DNA of 64,000 nucleotides from Perkinsus marinus ATCC 50983 (taxonomy: Eukaryota; Perkinsozoa; Perkinsida; Perkinsidae): positions 401,351 through 465,350 of the forward strand of contig NW_003215766.1 of the NCBI RefSeq assembly GCF_000006405.1, in the 5' to 3' direction. The position numbers and the translations under genes were made by a program. Shown here piece after piece: positions 46,027 to 58,402 of the stretch. Below the pieces are notes generated by a model that was given only the letters and a program-made list of their open reading frames with translations, was not told where the DNA came from and made no database searches. How positions within the stretch are numbered: the stretch's first letter is position 1; each line of letters begins with the position of its first letter.

Positions 46027-46665
46027 TCAGACGCTGTTCTCAAGTATCGCACTGGCTGGGTCTATCTTACCGCTCTTCAGCAAGTTCAAGTGTTTACGTA
46101 GCTGGTCAACCGATGCTAGATTCAAACCCAACGGTGGGTCGAGTCGCCGTGCCTGGAATAGGACGAGTCCTATTCCAACATCCACTCGGAAGCCTACTGC
46201 ATAGTATTCTCTAATTCTTCCAATGAGCTCTTGCTTTTTAGCAGTCTCCGTCAACTGCGTGGCCTTTTCAGAGCTGCCCAGACCCCGACCCTGGTTAGCC
46301 TGAATCAGCTCCGAGATCGTTCGCGTATTATCGGACAACACGTACCTTCATCCGTCGCTCAGCTGCTTCGGCTGCTGCCTGTCGCTTCTCCTCTGCTGAC
46401 ATGCCAAGTGTATCATAACCATTACCAGTTGCTTTACCTAAAGACCACCACTCAGTTTCGGCGGAGGACTATTTGGGCCTACCGGAACCCCAACTTGCTC
46501 GTTGTCCTTCGACCCGAGAATACTCTTGTGCTTGTAATTTTCTCGCATATTCGTAGTCCTGCAAGTAAACCGTCAATGCGATGTCCCAAAGAACATTTCT
46601 TTTACCGATTGACGCTTCCTCGGCTGCGTGGAATCTACGGAGTCCGTAGAGCAACAGGCTCCCAT
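46027..46665 (-). CDS. SVIP-like small protein: N-myristoylation signal and VCP-interacting motif
   Basis: Start ATG 46665 gives MGACCSTDSVDSTQ: Gly2 for N-myristoylation with Cys4-Cys5 available for palmitoylation. Exon 1 ends at 46606 (donor GTAAAAG); further joins read DYEYARKLQAQEYSRVEG, then GKATGNGYDTLGMSAEEKRQ, then ANQGRGLGSSEKATQ, all in phase. The segment RQAAAEAAERR (46352-46384) fits the VCP/p97-interacting motif R-x5-AA-x2-R. The last exon continues to a TGA at 46027 with LDPPLGLNLASVDQLRKHLN. Animal SVIP has the same layout (myristoylated MG..C N-terminus plus VIM) and inhibits ER-associated degradation, but is shorter. Relationship could be by descent or by convergence on a short motif. 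Confidence 0.6.
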
Positions 46666-46675
46666 TAGATAAAAT

Positions 46676-47587
46676 ACAAAACCGCTGAGCTTCGACATGA
46701 AATTATACGACGAATCCGATTCAGCGCTCCGAAGCGCTCAAGACGGATTGGGTCACCCCGAATCTAAATGCTGGCAATCACTTGCTGAGCAATTATAGTA
46801 GAGGCCAGTCAGAACAGTCAAAGAGCGCATGAAAATGTGAACAAGCAACGCGACGTGGCAACGACATCATACAAAAGCCGCGTGGTGGACCTAACATACA
46901 TAGAACAGATTGATGGAGTCGACACTAACACCAGGAGTCCGAGAGAAATGGTAGTAGCATACACTCAACCACATACCACACCTTCCGGGAATCTACGGAG
47001 GCGTGGAGTATATGCCAATGGACTACAGTGTGGCAACCCACAATGTAGTGTAGCTTCCACGAAGTCGTTCCTACTCGCCAAAGTCGTTCTGAACTCCCCA
47101 CAGGTGCTATCGGCAGGTCACATATGCGTCGAGTGGCGGTACTCACAAGTAGACGCCAGCGAGCCCAGCATATGATGGAATTCGCTGTACTCGGACGGGA
47201 ACCAACCAGCCCAGTAACTATACCCAGAAAATGATGCAAGGCGTACGACGAAAGCAATGGACTGTATCAGGCCGAGGCCAATGAGAGTTCCTACAAACGA
47301 ACGTAACGACTGCTCGTGGGTAGTCTCGAGGAAAGCTGATATTAGCACTCAGACGGGAGTCGTTGAGAACTTGTCCTGCGTGGCCCTGTGGGATGAATGA
47401 TGCAGACAGCCCAAGGACAGAGAAATGTCATCGTATAAGCAGCACTTAACCGTTCATGCCTACGAAAGCCTCAAAATTCACATCCAACCCTTGAGAGCAA
47501 GCAACTCAACTCTGTCAAGTGCAAGGGAAATAATATTCGGCAAAGCCAATATAGTATCCAATGGGAAGAAACTGTAGGGCTATTCAC
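46676..47587 (-). other. Spacer with a possible unassigned membrane exon
   Basis: A minus frame near 47118-47348 has a hydrophobic stretch (SFVGTLIGLGLIQSIAFVV) that could be a membrane segment, followed by a possible GT-AG intron near 47130-47090. I could not build a complete gene, so this is left unassigned. Confidence 0.25.
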
Positions 47588-50420
47588 TCAAAAGAAACTC
47601 CCACGATTTCTCCGCTTATACGAAAAAGCAGCGGCCGTTACGGCTCTACTTCTTCGACGCTTAGGCTTGCCCTCATACTCCTCATAAGGTTCCAGCTCCG
47701 TATCTTCCACTGGCATATTCGGAGGCCTCATGTCCGACCCGAGCAAGGCGTTGGCCAGAGACACCCAATCCTCGATGAAGACGCCAACGTTGTGCAAGGC
47801 TTCATGCAGACCAACTCCTCCACCGCTAGAGAAGACCTCCACCATTTTCGTCGATGCAGTCACTTCCCGGTCCGCCGCCCACGTTCGTGAATACAAGAGT
47901 TTACTGCGAACATCCGAGAACTGTGCGAAAATTCTAATCATACCTTCCAAAGCCTCGCTCGTTGACTCACGAGCTGTCTTCACATTCTCTGCCTTGGCTA
48001 CGAGCACCTCTCGAATATCCACTGCAGAGGCCAACAACTTCGAGCTCAGCTCATTCAGCAGCGGTCGTACTGGCTCCAGTAACAGCCGATCGGACGTGGA
48101 ACTCATCCTCTCGTCACAGTTCTTCAAACTGTCATAAGCTACTAGTGCACTAGTGATAACGCGAGTGACGAGCCTCTGCGCGCACAGTATAGATTTTGCA
48201 TGCACTTTACAGCGAGATGGATTGATACCTAGTAAGCCTAGAAATACAGTCTCTTCGTCCGCCCAAGGATTCTCCGCAATTCTCGCAGAGTTGGCTTCCA
48301 GCAACATCGTGCCCGTCTCCAACAAGTCCTTGAAACCTTCATTAGGCTTGGTACTGTCCGCATCACGCTGCACTAAGGCCTCAATCCCTGAGGCCACCAC
48401 CCCAGCTACCGTCCCTATCTCATTCGCTGTACCCCGGGCCAGTCGACGACAGCAGAACGTGGGATAAGTCACCACGCAGAGCACGAGGGAGACCAACAGA
48501 CCCAGCACGGTAAACAACATACGAAGAGCTGCGAGGTCTCTTCTCTTGACCTCTGACAACGTATCATCGATACCATTTGCAAAGCCTACAATAACAAAGG
48601 TGGTACACATCTGCATGCCGGCATACCCTATCTTGGGCATTTGCATTAGGAACTTGGCCGCGCTCGCAACTGTGAAAAGCTCCAGCATAAACGCATCCTT
48701 GTTGTTGGGGTGAACTGTTACAGCGATCAAAGCCAGCACGCCGCCCAAGAGGGCTCCCATGAGACGACGGAAACCCTTACCGAGAGTAGCACCGAGGGTC
48801 GGGAGAAAACACGTGATCGCTGATACAGCGATCCAGTACCCCTCGGTCTTCACAATCTCGTATTGGGTACCAATAGCGAGTATAGACAGGAGTATTATAG
48901 TGAGTGTGATACACAATCTCAGAGGAAAGGAGACCTTCTCACTAGTAGGTGTCACCGGAGGGTATAGCGGCTGACGAGCCCACGCCAATGGATGTCGCAG
49001 CCATATGGGCAACGGGATCTGACACAGGAAAAGGAGTTATAATAATGCACAACTGATAACTTCTTTACATAGCTCTCAGTAGTCCTCAAAGTCTTCCCTT
49101 CAGAACTCTTCAAGCGAGCATATTCCGCCGCGAGAATCGAGAACCGTGGAGTGGCCAACATAGCCGACTCAGCGCGAGCCATTTCTCTTGCCGATACCAA
49201 GACAGACTTCCGATCAGCAACATCCCTACTATAGTTCATCATCGTCTCCTTTATTTGTATTCGAAGGCGCTTCCCGGCCTCTTCCAACTCGTCAGGATCG
49301 TATCGCTCAGGCCCGTCGCGAAGTAGTGCAATGCTGCCCGAAACGAGATACCACATATCAGTCTGTACGGGCTCCCAGAAGTACTTCACCGCCGCCGAAC
49401 TGAAGGCGTCCAACGTACAGGAGACTCTCAGGCAGTCCAGGAAGCCCGTCATTCGGAATACGCACAGCTTGAGGGCGTTATTAGTCGTACTGGACAGTAC
49501 AGCGCGACGTGAATTCGACAATTTCTGAAGTTTCCGTTCGAGCTCAGCTCGGTGCCTTTCGCCGTCCAGGATAAAACATATAGAAGACTCCAGAAAACTC
49601 GTGGAGGAATGCTCATAGAGCGGCAATGGGTCAGGCTGGCTGCGGGGTAGCCAGTTGAAAGAATTGAGTATAGTCACTAGAGTTAGTGGTACAAAACCAG
49701 CAATACACCCAGCGAGCATTTCCGAGAAGATCTTCACGAAGGGCAGGGCGCCACCAAAAGTCACCACACTGTACATCCTCAGCAAGCAACTTATATACGA
49801 ATACACATTAACGAACTTGGACCGTTGTCCTGTCGCCACAGCAAAGCAAACGGGCATAGCCAATAGAGTACCCCAGAAGGGATTATAAATACCACGGTTC
49901 AGGACAGTAGCGAATGATACAACAGCGCTCGCCAGGCACGCTCCTCCGCAACTTCCCATGAAGATCTTCCACGACATAGCACGAGCCGTAGGGAAGTCCA
50001 GCGAACTCGTGTTCAACGACCATACTATAGCCAACGCCTGAGAAAAGAGGTCAACACAGAACCTTCCCCAGCTTGAGCGTCTCAAGCCGGGCGAGAAAAT
50101 ACGAATGTGGTCAACTATGTGTGTGTTGAGAATATGAGAATCCCGAGGAAATTCCGAAATGCTTATGCTGATTTCTGTACACTGTTCGTGTGTAAACTCC
50201 TATATATAAATTGATAAATACATTCCCCAACTCAGCTGAGGATACCGAACATATATTCCAACACTGGTTTTACGTAAAGGTGACTGTTGAGGCTGTCTTC
50301 CAAGAGCGGCATGAATTGCGGTATAGCACACAGGCAGGCCACGACACCTGTATAAAGAGCGTTGAGCAGCTGATACCGTGGGAACTGGGGAATAACATAA
50401 CTCGATGCGGCCCAGGACAT
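47588..50420 (-). CDS. FUSC/ALMT-like membrane protein, copy A
   Basis: Two FUSC-like modules in one gene. N-half: exon 1 (50420 to about 50240) reads YQLLNALYTGVVACLCAIPQ; exon 2 (to 49069) has NPFWGTLLAMPVCFAVATGQ, helices and a long cytosolic helical part. A 50-nt phase-0 intron (49068-49019) separates it from the C-half, IPLPIWLRHPLAWARQPLY, with the FUSC core YWIAVSAITCFLPTLGATLG then KGFRRLMGALLGGVLAL, PKIGYAGMQMCTTF, and a cytosolic tail ending in basic KPKRRRSRAVTAAAF at 47588. FUSC and ALMT proteins move aromatic or other organic acids across the plasma membrane; the substrate here is unknown. Nearest relative is copy B next door. Confidence 0.75.
50091..50127 (+). repeat. Dispersed motif, copy 3
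   Basis: Reads GAGAAAATACGAATGTGG then TCAACTATGTGTGTG, a diverged match to the copies at 53840 and 60384. It lies in intron 1 of FUSC copy A. Confidence 0.5.
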
Positions 50421-50654
50421 GTCTAGTTGGGACTATAAGACATGAAAGAACTCTCTGAGGAGGGGACACCACAGCAATATCGCGCCCAAAACGCTGAAAC
50501 CTAACAACTGCCGGCGTAAAAAATCCTACTCAACGTGTTCAAGGAAGAAGCATACACGCTTGATGTACGTGAAAAAATCAAAGAGAATTACACACTGGTC
50601 AAGCCAGTGACAAGGTAGATCAACAACGTGCAAAAATGACTACAGGCTACTGGC

Positions 50655-53245
50655 TCACATGGCCGATAGAGTTCTCCGACCAATAACCAACTTCATATCA
50701 TGGATTCCTTCGGGGCGACCAGAACGACTTAGATAATTTTGTGGGAGTCCTATATCGCAGTCAAGGAGTATTCTCGCGACATCTGCCCAGTCGCGGACAA
50801 ATGCCTCAAGGACGTGTATAACTATATGTAGTCCAAGCCCACCGCCGTATGCAAGAGCCTCCACCATCGCTGTCGAAGAAATGTCCTCATCTTCCGCCCT
50901 GCTTGACCACATTTGCTGGGAGAGTAGTTCCATACGAATTCCCTCGAAAGTGGCAATCAGTGCCATGGTTGCATCCACGATCTCTTGGCATGCTCGACGA
51001 GCTTCATCTATCGAAGAGGCCTCCACCACTACTCTGGACAACCGCTGCCCCGACACTTCACAAGCCTCCGCCAGCTCTGAGAGTCGCGACCGTACTGGAA
51101 GTAGAAGCACACTAGCCGCGAAACTGCTCATATGGACACCGCACGCCTTGAGCCCCTCATAAGCCGTGATGGCGCTCGTGCGCGCCCGCCCTATTGCTTC
51201 CTGGCCGGCCAGCAGTTTCCTTCCACTAACACTACCACTACAAGTCTCAATCTTCAGCATACGGAAGAATGCAACCTCTTCTCGCACTGAAGCAACTTTC
51301 CCACGTCTTTCCTCGTCTAGACTCAGTAATTTGAGTTCGGCGTCGCTCCCATTTTCCCCTCCAGCGCTGACCCTGTCATCCGGCTGCCGCAACAGTAGTT
51401 CCAATATGCCCGTCGAAACCACCGTGGATATCTCCTTCAACTCAGCTGCTGTTGCACGAGCAAGTGACCGTGAAGAAAACGATGGCCAAGCCACGACTTG
51501 GATCACCGCCGACCCGATGAGGCCAGTCAGGGTAAAAAGGAATCTTTCCGCGGCGAAAATTTCTCTCCGTGTTTGAGTCAGCGACACCGCTATGCTATCA
51601 GCGAAGCCCATGATGGCAAACGTGACTCCCATTTGCAAACCAGCATACCCAAGCTTGGCCGACCCCGTATAGAACCTTGCGGCGCACGTGACAATAAAGA
51701 GCTCTAACATCAACGCCACCACGTTACCCGGGTTCGCTTCGATGGCCAACACCGCCAATATGCCGCCAACAACAACCCCCGCAAGCCTTCTGAGGGCCTT
51801 GCTTATCGTAGGCCCCACTTCAGGGAAGGAGCATATCACAGCTACTAATACGACCCACCAACCATGCACCGCCAGAGAAGGATATTTCTGAGACAAGCCC
51901 AGCACTGGCCACAGCAGCAACTGTACAGCTAACACGAAACGGAGAGGAAACGCGAGGAACCTCCACACTGGCATCTGTGGCAACAACGGCTTCTTCCACC
52001 AAGTGCCGAAGTCCATCAGAAAAGGTGGCAACGGAACCTGACATCGACTTTGGCAGAACACAAGTCCTCGGAAATTACATAATCCCTGCGTCTAATTCTC
52101 CGTATACCTCCCGGCTTCTCTTCACAGTAGTTTGCCACTGCTTCAGCGAAGTGTGGTATCGCCACCAAAGCGGCCTCGACTCTCGAAAGCTCCCTTCCCG
52201 TCACCAACCACTGCCATCCCTCATGCTTAACCAGCCTCTTAGTATAGGAGATCAACATCTGCTTTATCCGTCTCTTCACTGCTGTACTCTCTACCCGGAG
52301 CCTCCGTGCCTCCTCCAAGCCCTTGGGAGTGCCGTCCAGGGCGCAACATGCTCTCGAACAGAGCAAGCGTAGATCCACCTGTAGTGGCTGCCACAGTTCT
52401 CGACTAATCGTTGAGTCAATTCGTCCAACCGAACACGTTGTGTTGAAGCCATCCAGCGCTGCCGTCATTCTGAACATGATCAGCTGCAAGCTTCGACTAG
52501 CTGTTGGTAGAGCCGCGCTCATCGCACCATGCATTGCCCTTTGTCGCCGAGTCAGGTCCTTCTTATGATCACCAACTTCCATTCCAAAGATAACACTGGC
52601 CTCCACAAAGTCTCGGATCGCCACCTCGAAGGCGTCAAACGGTGGCGGCCCTTTCCGTGGCAGCAGCCCCAGAGCATGCAGACCACCCGTCACCAAAACC
52701 GGTATAATGTCAGCTATGAAACCCATGACCACAGTAAAAACCATCTTCTTGAAGGGAAGGGACTCCCCTGCGAAAGTCGCGACACTGTATAGCCTAACCA
52801 CGAAGCTCACCCACGATAAAGCCTCCGACATCTTTCCAACGTACATACAGGATCCCAGGAAGCAAAACGGCAACGCGAACAGACTACCCCACAGAGGGTT
52901 GTACTTCCCGCCGTTGCACGCAACGACAACGGCAGCCCCGATGACTGCGACGGTGCCACCCATAAGACTCCCCAAGTAGATCTTCCACGAATCAGTAATG
53001 GCCTTGTGATAGTCTAGCGTGCTTGCAATAGCCGCCCAAACCGTCGCGAGGGCCTGAACAACAAAAGCAAAACATAACCCCACGAAAAATGAATCATCCC
53101 GCACTACCAATAGCTGAGCCTGAAAGTGATTCTTAGTAATGGGTATGAATTGAATAGAGGACACCACGCATGTAAGAAAACCAGCGTAGAGGGCGTCTAG
53201 AAGCCGGAACCTGGTGTACTCTGGGCTGAAGCCCTCCTTAGTCAT
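50655..53245 (-). CDS. FUSC/ALMT-like membrane protein, copy B
   Basis: ATG at 53245 (MTKEGFSPEYTRFRLLDALY) opens an N-half with membrane helices (LCFAFVVQALATVWAAIAST), NPLWGSLFALPFCFLGSCMY and a helical cytosolic part, to 52079. A 41-nt phase-0 intron (52078-52038) joins RDY to VPLPPFLMDFGTWWKKPLLP, the same boundary as in copy A. The C-half carries the FUSC core WWVVLVAVICSFPEVGPTIS then KALRRLAGVVVGGILAVLAI, and KLGYAGLQMGVTFAIMGF. Stop at 50655. It is intact over its length and the best-preserved copy of the array. Substrate unknown. Confidence 0.8.
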
Positions 53246-53839
53246 TGAGGAACAAGCCGAGCGAAAGCAAGTACTGGAGTAGAGGTCGATACCCAACCAA
53301 CCCCACCGTCAATAGCACAAAACCTCACTCTTTTTCGAAGGATAGAACACACCAATACAGGACTACAAGGCGGCAACGCAACAAACACCTGGTCAAGCAC
53401 GTTGAGGCAGTATAATGCTAATAAAAAGGCAGACGTACAGCTCAGGTTAACCATGGGCGATTACAGCCCTTCAAACTTCTTCTAAAGTGCAACTTCTGTT
53501 CTCGTCCTTGCTTCACAGAAATATGCAGAAATGCCACTCGCCATGAATTTTTAAATTCGATGTGTTCAACATAAATTACAAGCTTTGAAATTGGGCCCAG
53601 GGCTTACAAGTTCAAATCGCAACTTCCGACCCTTTTAAATGCAAGCTGGATGTTATAAATCATCCCGGAGCTCTACAAAACTTAATACTACTCTCTCACT
53701 CCCAGGAGAGCTCCTCATCACCAAAGTTCATTCGAAATTGGGGTTGGCTGGATTTAAATGCCCGGCATAAGTGAAGTTATCTGAGGTTTATGCAGGTGTG
53801 AGTGAACCATGTCTCAACGAAACATAAGGAGTTGATCGG

Positions 53840-53876
53840 TGTGGGAAAATATGCACATGGTCAACTACATGTGTAG
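53840..53876 (+). repeat. Dispersed motif, copy 1
   Basis: Contains ATGGTCAACTACATGTG preceded by GTGGGAAAATATGCAC. Matches the inverted copy at 60384-60419 in nearly every position and the diverged copy at 50091. Confidence 0.7.
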
Positions 53877-54035
53877 GTGACATTTGCGGAAATTCTGAGG
53901 AAAATTTGAGGAAATCATCACTGGTTTCTGTACACTTACACCCGACTTCGTATGTAAATTTCTGAAATTACAGTCCGCCGAGGGAAGCAAACAGATATTC
54001 CAACACTGGAGTTGATACTACCGTAATTCTAACTC
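53840..54035 (-). pseudogene. Relic of a fourth FUSC gene (exon 1 and intron 1 remnant)
   Basis: The sequence at 53840-54010 matches 50091-50270, that is, intron 1 and the end of exon 1 of copy A, including the shared ATATTCCAACACTGG. On the minus strand it still encodes VVSTPVLEYLFASLGG, matching YVKPVLEYMFGILS of copy A. No second exon follows to the left, where copy B begins. This looks like a truncated duplicate. Confidence 0.6.
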
Positions 54036-54281
54036 CACAACCTCCAGGCCTGAGAAAGCCAGCCCTCATACGCTAATGAGGAGTTTCCGAATCGGAATGG
54101 CGGAACTTTGGTCGAACATAAAAGGGAAATTGATCCAATGAGAAAATCGAGAAACCTGGCACTGGCTCAATCGCCCTCAGTGAACACAACAGCGGCAATG
54201 ACAATCTCTCAAAATTACACGTGAAACCAAATCAGGCGTCTCTGATGGGAACAAAGACGTCGCAAAAAATCAAGGGAGGCG

Positions 54282-56874
54282 TTACGAAAAATTCCCAATG
54301 CCTTCTCCTACACAACCCACGCCATCCACAGACCCCACAAGCCCCCCGTCGACCCCGCGCAGGGAAGACTCGATGTCCCGCCAGTCCTCTATGAATAAAG
54401 ACAGAGTATAGATAGCATGGTAGAAGCGAATACCACCAGAGCTGAGGACGTTAGCCATCAGGTCTGAGTTGCCATCCAGCGGTACAGTAATAAGCTTCTC
54501 CCTCAGCCTCACAAAAGCGTCGTATGTCTGTTGCATCTGGACTCCAGGGTCTCGCATGTGTGCTGAAGTCCTCAGTCCCTCTGGCATGAGGTTACTCGTG
54601 TCCACTATGAACAATACCACTCTCGAAACAGAATCCTTCAGGGCCATCACTATGCCCGACAGAAGGCCTTTCAAGGGCTCCAGTAACTCTTCGGCAGCTG
54701 GTTCCTCAATCAGAGCGGCGCAGTCAGTCATCGCAACATGAGCCACAATAGCGCTTCTACCCAGCCGGTCCACATCCCCTTGCACGTCCAACACTCGTAA
54801 TGTGGAGAGCCCCACCGCTCTGATTTTCTTCAGCACAGTTGCCTCCGCCCTGGCATCCGACTCCGAGGCATGTCGTTCGGCACTAGAAAGGTAAAGGACA
54901 TCCCCAAGCTCCTCCTGGCCCGAGCCATCCACTGGCTGGTGAGTTCCTATCAGATGCTCCAGCGCAGTGGTGACCAAGTTGACTTGCGAGACCAATTCCC
55001 ACGCTGTCAAACGCTCCATTCGAGAAGTCGAAAACGTTGGGAAAACAATCCACGACATCACTGTGGCCCCTGCAACTCCTGTGCTAGTGAGGGCCATCCG
55101 CCACAGAGCCGACTTCAGCACCGACTGGAACGGTTCATCACCATCGAAGGTCGCTGGCATGATTGCAATTATCGTCCACGTGAAGCTGAACACTAAACCA
55201 GCATAGCCAATTTTAGGCTTGAAACTGGCTAGCTTACCAACGAACGTTATAACGAAAAGTTCGATAAAGAACGCCTCCTTATTATGCGGATGAATAGCAA
55301 CACATGCAATGGCGATACCAGACGCCAGTATAGTTCCCACCAGCCGCCGACTGCCCTTAACCAGAGATGCTCCAGCAGTAGGGACCAGGCAAAACATAAC
55401 AGGTAAGACGCCCCAAAGGGCATGGGGGGCCATAGAGGGCACTGCCTTAGCCCAGGCGATGATGAGTACACATGCTACGGTGAGAGAGAGGCCAAGACGA
55501 ACTGGGAACGCCAGCCGAGATGATATTTTACCGCTAAAAGGTCCTCTAGAAAACCACGGACTGCGAAGCCAGTTCTTCCAATACTTCGAGACACGCTTCA
55601 AGTACTCCACAACGCTACTCATCCCCTAAGACGAAAACATGCCACTTCTGACCGCGCGCCACAAAATTAGTCTCCTACCATAATTCCACGACATCTGTCC
55701 ATTTCTTCTTCCTTTTCCCGCTGTATATCATGAAAGTCCTGCACCAGCACGGCAAACCTGGTCATAGCTGAGCATGCATACTGAAAGCGCACCACATCCT
55801 CTGCAGGCACTATCCTCGACCGCCCCGACACTTGCATACGACTATACTCCAATGACTTCTCCAAAAGCAATGCCTCCAGCTTCGCCGCACTCTCCTTCAA
55901 GTGAGGTCCCTCCATCTCCTTGGGGTCTCGATTCCTCGCTCTAGTCAACGTTCTCAGCCAGAATACTACTTGCAACCGCAACTCAATAATGTCCGACAAC
56001 AATGCATTCCACATAATCTCCACAATGGCGTCGCTGTATAGGCCTTCCCGTATAGTTTTCCGCATAGCAAAGAGCTCAGCAGCCATACGATAAATGACTG
56101 CTCGCATGTGGGCGCCCATGTCCACAACACTCAATGCTTCTCTCCACACCTTCTCAAATTCAAGTCGCTCCTTATCGAGCCACTCAGCCTGGCTCTCCCC
56201 TGTCATTGCTAAGCTGGACAGCATCTCAAAGAAGTTGGCAGCGCGAATCGCGAATGCTGGCAGGGCCGGGGCTGTCGCTCCAGGGGTCTCCCAAGCAGCG
56301 TTAACGAACAGTGTGAGGATCCACGGTACCAATGAACCCGCAGCAAAACTCAGAAAAATTACAAGTGCTCGGATGAACAAATCGCCGGGGCCGAATGCAA
56401 CGACTACATATGCGGTCACCAGCGCCACGTCGTAGCGGTAGACGCTCGCAAGCTTACAGCCAGTCGAAGGCTCGCTGAGGGCCACGAGCATAGCAAATGG
56501 TATCATAACTACTACACCCACGTACTGTACCAAATCGGCCGAGACTATGGCACGAACAAAGGAGCCGACCCCAATACCCACGACGACTCCGATGACAGCA
56601 GCCGCGATGCTCTTGAAGCACCACGTGGCGGTAGTCCGTACATCTAGATGAGTAATGATGCCGGCCCAGACGGGAGCTAATACCTACAACACAAAGGCCG
56701 CGCAGGAATGATGCTTCTCAACGAGAGTCCTATACAAGATCTTACTGATAGCCCTGAAAGGGATCCTATTGGCAGTAGGACCGCATAAAAGCAGGCACAA
56801 GCTGCTAAACCGGCTAGCACTGCTGAATAGAAATCATACGATAATATGGAGGATGGTGACGGGGTGGACACCAT
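54282..56874 (-). CDS. FUSC/ALMT-like membrane protein, copy C
   Basis: N-half exons: SILSYDFYSAVLAGLAACAC (about 56830), then APVWAGIITHLDVRTTATWC (about 56650) running on without a stop through VGSFVRAIVSADLVQYVGVV to 55679. A 53-nt phase-0 intron (55678-55626) joins GIM to GMSSVVEYLKRVSKYWKNWL at the same module boundary as copies A and B. C-half: MAPHALWGVLPVMFCLVPTA, GASLVKGSRRLVGTILASG, KIGYAGLVFSFTWTII; stop at 54282. It is the most diverged of the three. The ATG at 56874 is my choice; an upstream exon up to about 57011 (MDLEAGLLEGVDAQGL) is possible. Confidence 0.72.
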
Positions 56875-57011
56875 CCATATACAGAAAGGATAGAAACTGC
56901 ATAGTTGATGACAATACTCACTGGCTGCCAATTCGCTGAGAATAACCAGCAAAGGCATGGTCTGAGCCCTTGGGCATCCACACCTTCGAGTAAACCAGCC
57001 TCAAGATCCAA

Positions 57012-58402
57012 CTTACCCTACAATCCTGTAATTTCCTCAGCGAGGCATAATTACTCACACAATTTCGATGGTCGTGGCCATCAGCGAAAGGAAGTCAGTG
57101 ACCACGACCTCAACTAGGGCACGCTTATAATAATATATTTCATACAGCAACAGGCGTTACATACTTCGCATTACATTACAACGTTTCTCACAGTATATGT
57201 TTGTAGCAATGTTTACACTGTATGTGCGAAGTATCAGAGCGATTATCATTAATTTCAAAAAAAAACGCGCATTTATCGCATTTGCATATCAAATTGGCAC
57301 GCACTGTAGATTACTATCCGAGACATTATACTTTTAGCTCCACAGCCTACGACACAACGAGTATATCAGCGGCGATAGTGTCCCGTGTGAGACGCACCCC
57401 AATAGTATCTTCCCTCATTGATCGAGTACTGCCATAAGTAGATGTTGGGAAGAGAGCATATAAAGATGAGCTGATAGATGCGATAGCAAGAGCGGTCAAT
57501 TCGATGATGAAATTCGTCACAGTAATGCTGATAGCCCTACATAGTCTCACCTGAGGTGGTCAACAAACTGACATAGTATGTGGACTCGCTAGATGGAGGG
57601 TTAGAGCGTATCCACCCAAGTGCAGCAATCATACTTCCCGGGGTTGAGGGGGGGAACACATATACGCCGGGTCAGCTTGACTCAAGCCGCTCGACTGACT
57701 TGCATCGATGCCATTGCATGGTTTTTGAATCAAACGGGTTGATATGTCCGTATATATACTCGCTACTTGAGTGCTTGTGCTGTTACTTTCACTACTCAGT
57801 TGCCATGCAGCTGCTAAGTTCGCATACGAACTCACGAGTAGTGGGAGTCTTGACCATTGAAGATTAACAATTACTCTGAAACAAGTAGCCTCATTTCATG
57901 CATGACATAGTCAACGTCATGGATCCAACGGAGCCTGACCCTAGTTCGACAACAACACGGCTGAGAATCTCAGATATGGATAGGTGTCTCAGCCTGAGAC
58001 ACCTAACCATAAATCAGAGTCCATCATCAACTTCATCGTAAGTCGCGTACTTTCCGTATCTGCACTCTGTGTGAAGTGTGGGTTAGTCTGCCGCTTTGCC
58101 CCCATTCCTAAGAGCCGCGCTGATCAGTATCCACACGATAGCGGGCAGAGGGGTAGAGGAATGGGAAGATCTCAAGATTGTTCTCAGGTCGTCGGTTCAA
58201 ACCAAACACATTACATTATTCAGGACCTTTTTCGTTCGATCTTGCGCTCTAGCTCCGCTGCTTCCCTAATACTGGGACTACTCCCTATTATTACTCATCA
58301 TAGCCTTATGACGAATCCTCAGTGACGAGAAGCTGCTTGCCTTTAGTCCAGCACCGTAGAGCTTGCATTGATCACTCCCCAATAAGGAGTCCTTTCAAGA
58401 CT
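57012..58402. other. Intergenic stretch, about 1.4 kb
   Basis: Between the divergent FUSC copy C and the oxygenase gene. AT-rich with an A-run near 57258. Open frames are short and show no domains. Confidence 0.45.

Larger units (their letters stand above)
53246..54281. other. Spacer between FUSC copies B and C with a relic exon
   Basis: About 1 kb, AT-rich. Apart from the relic listed next, no gene is seen. Confidence 0.5.
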
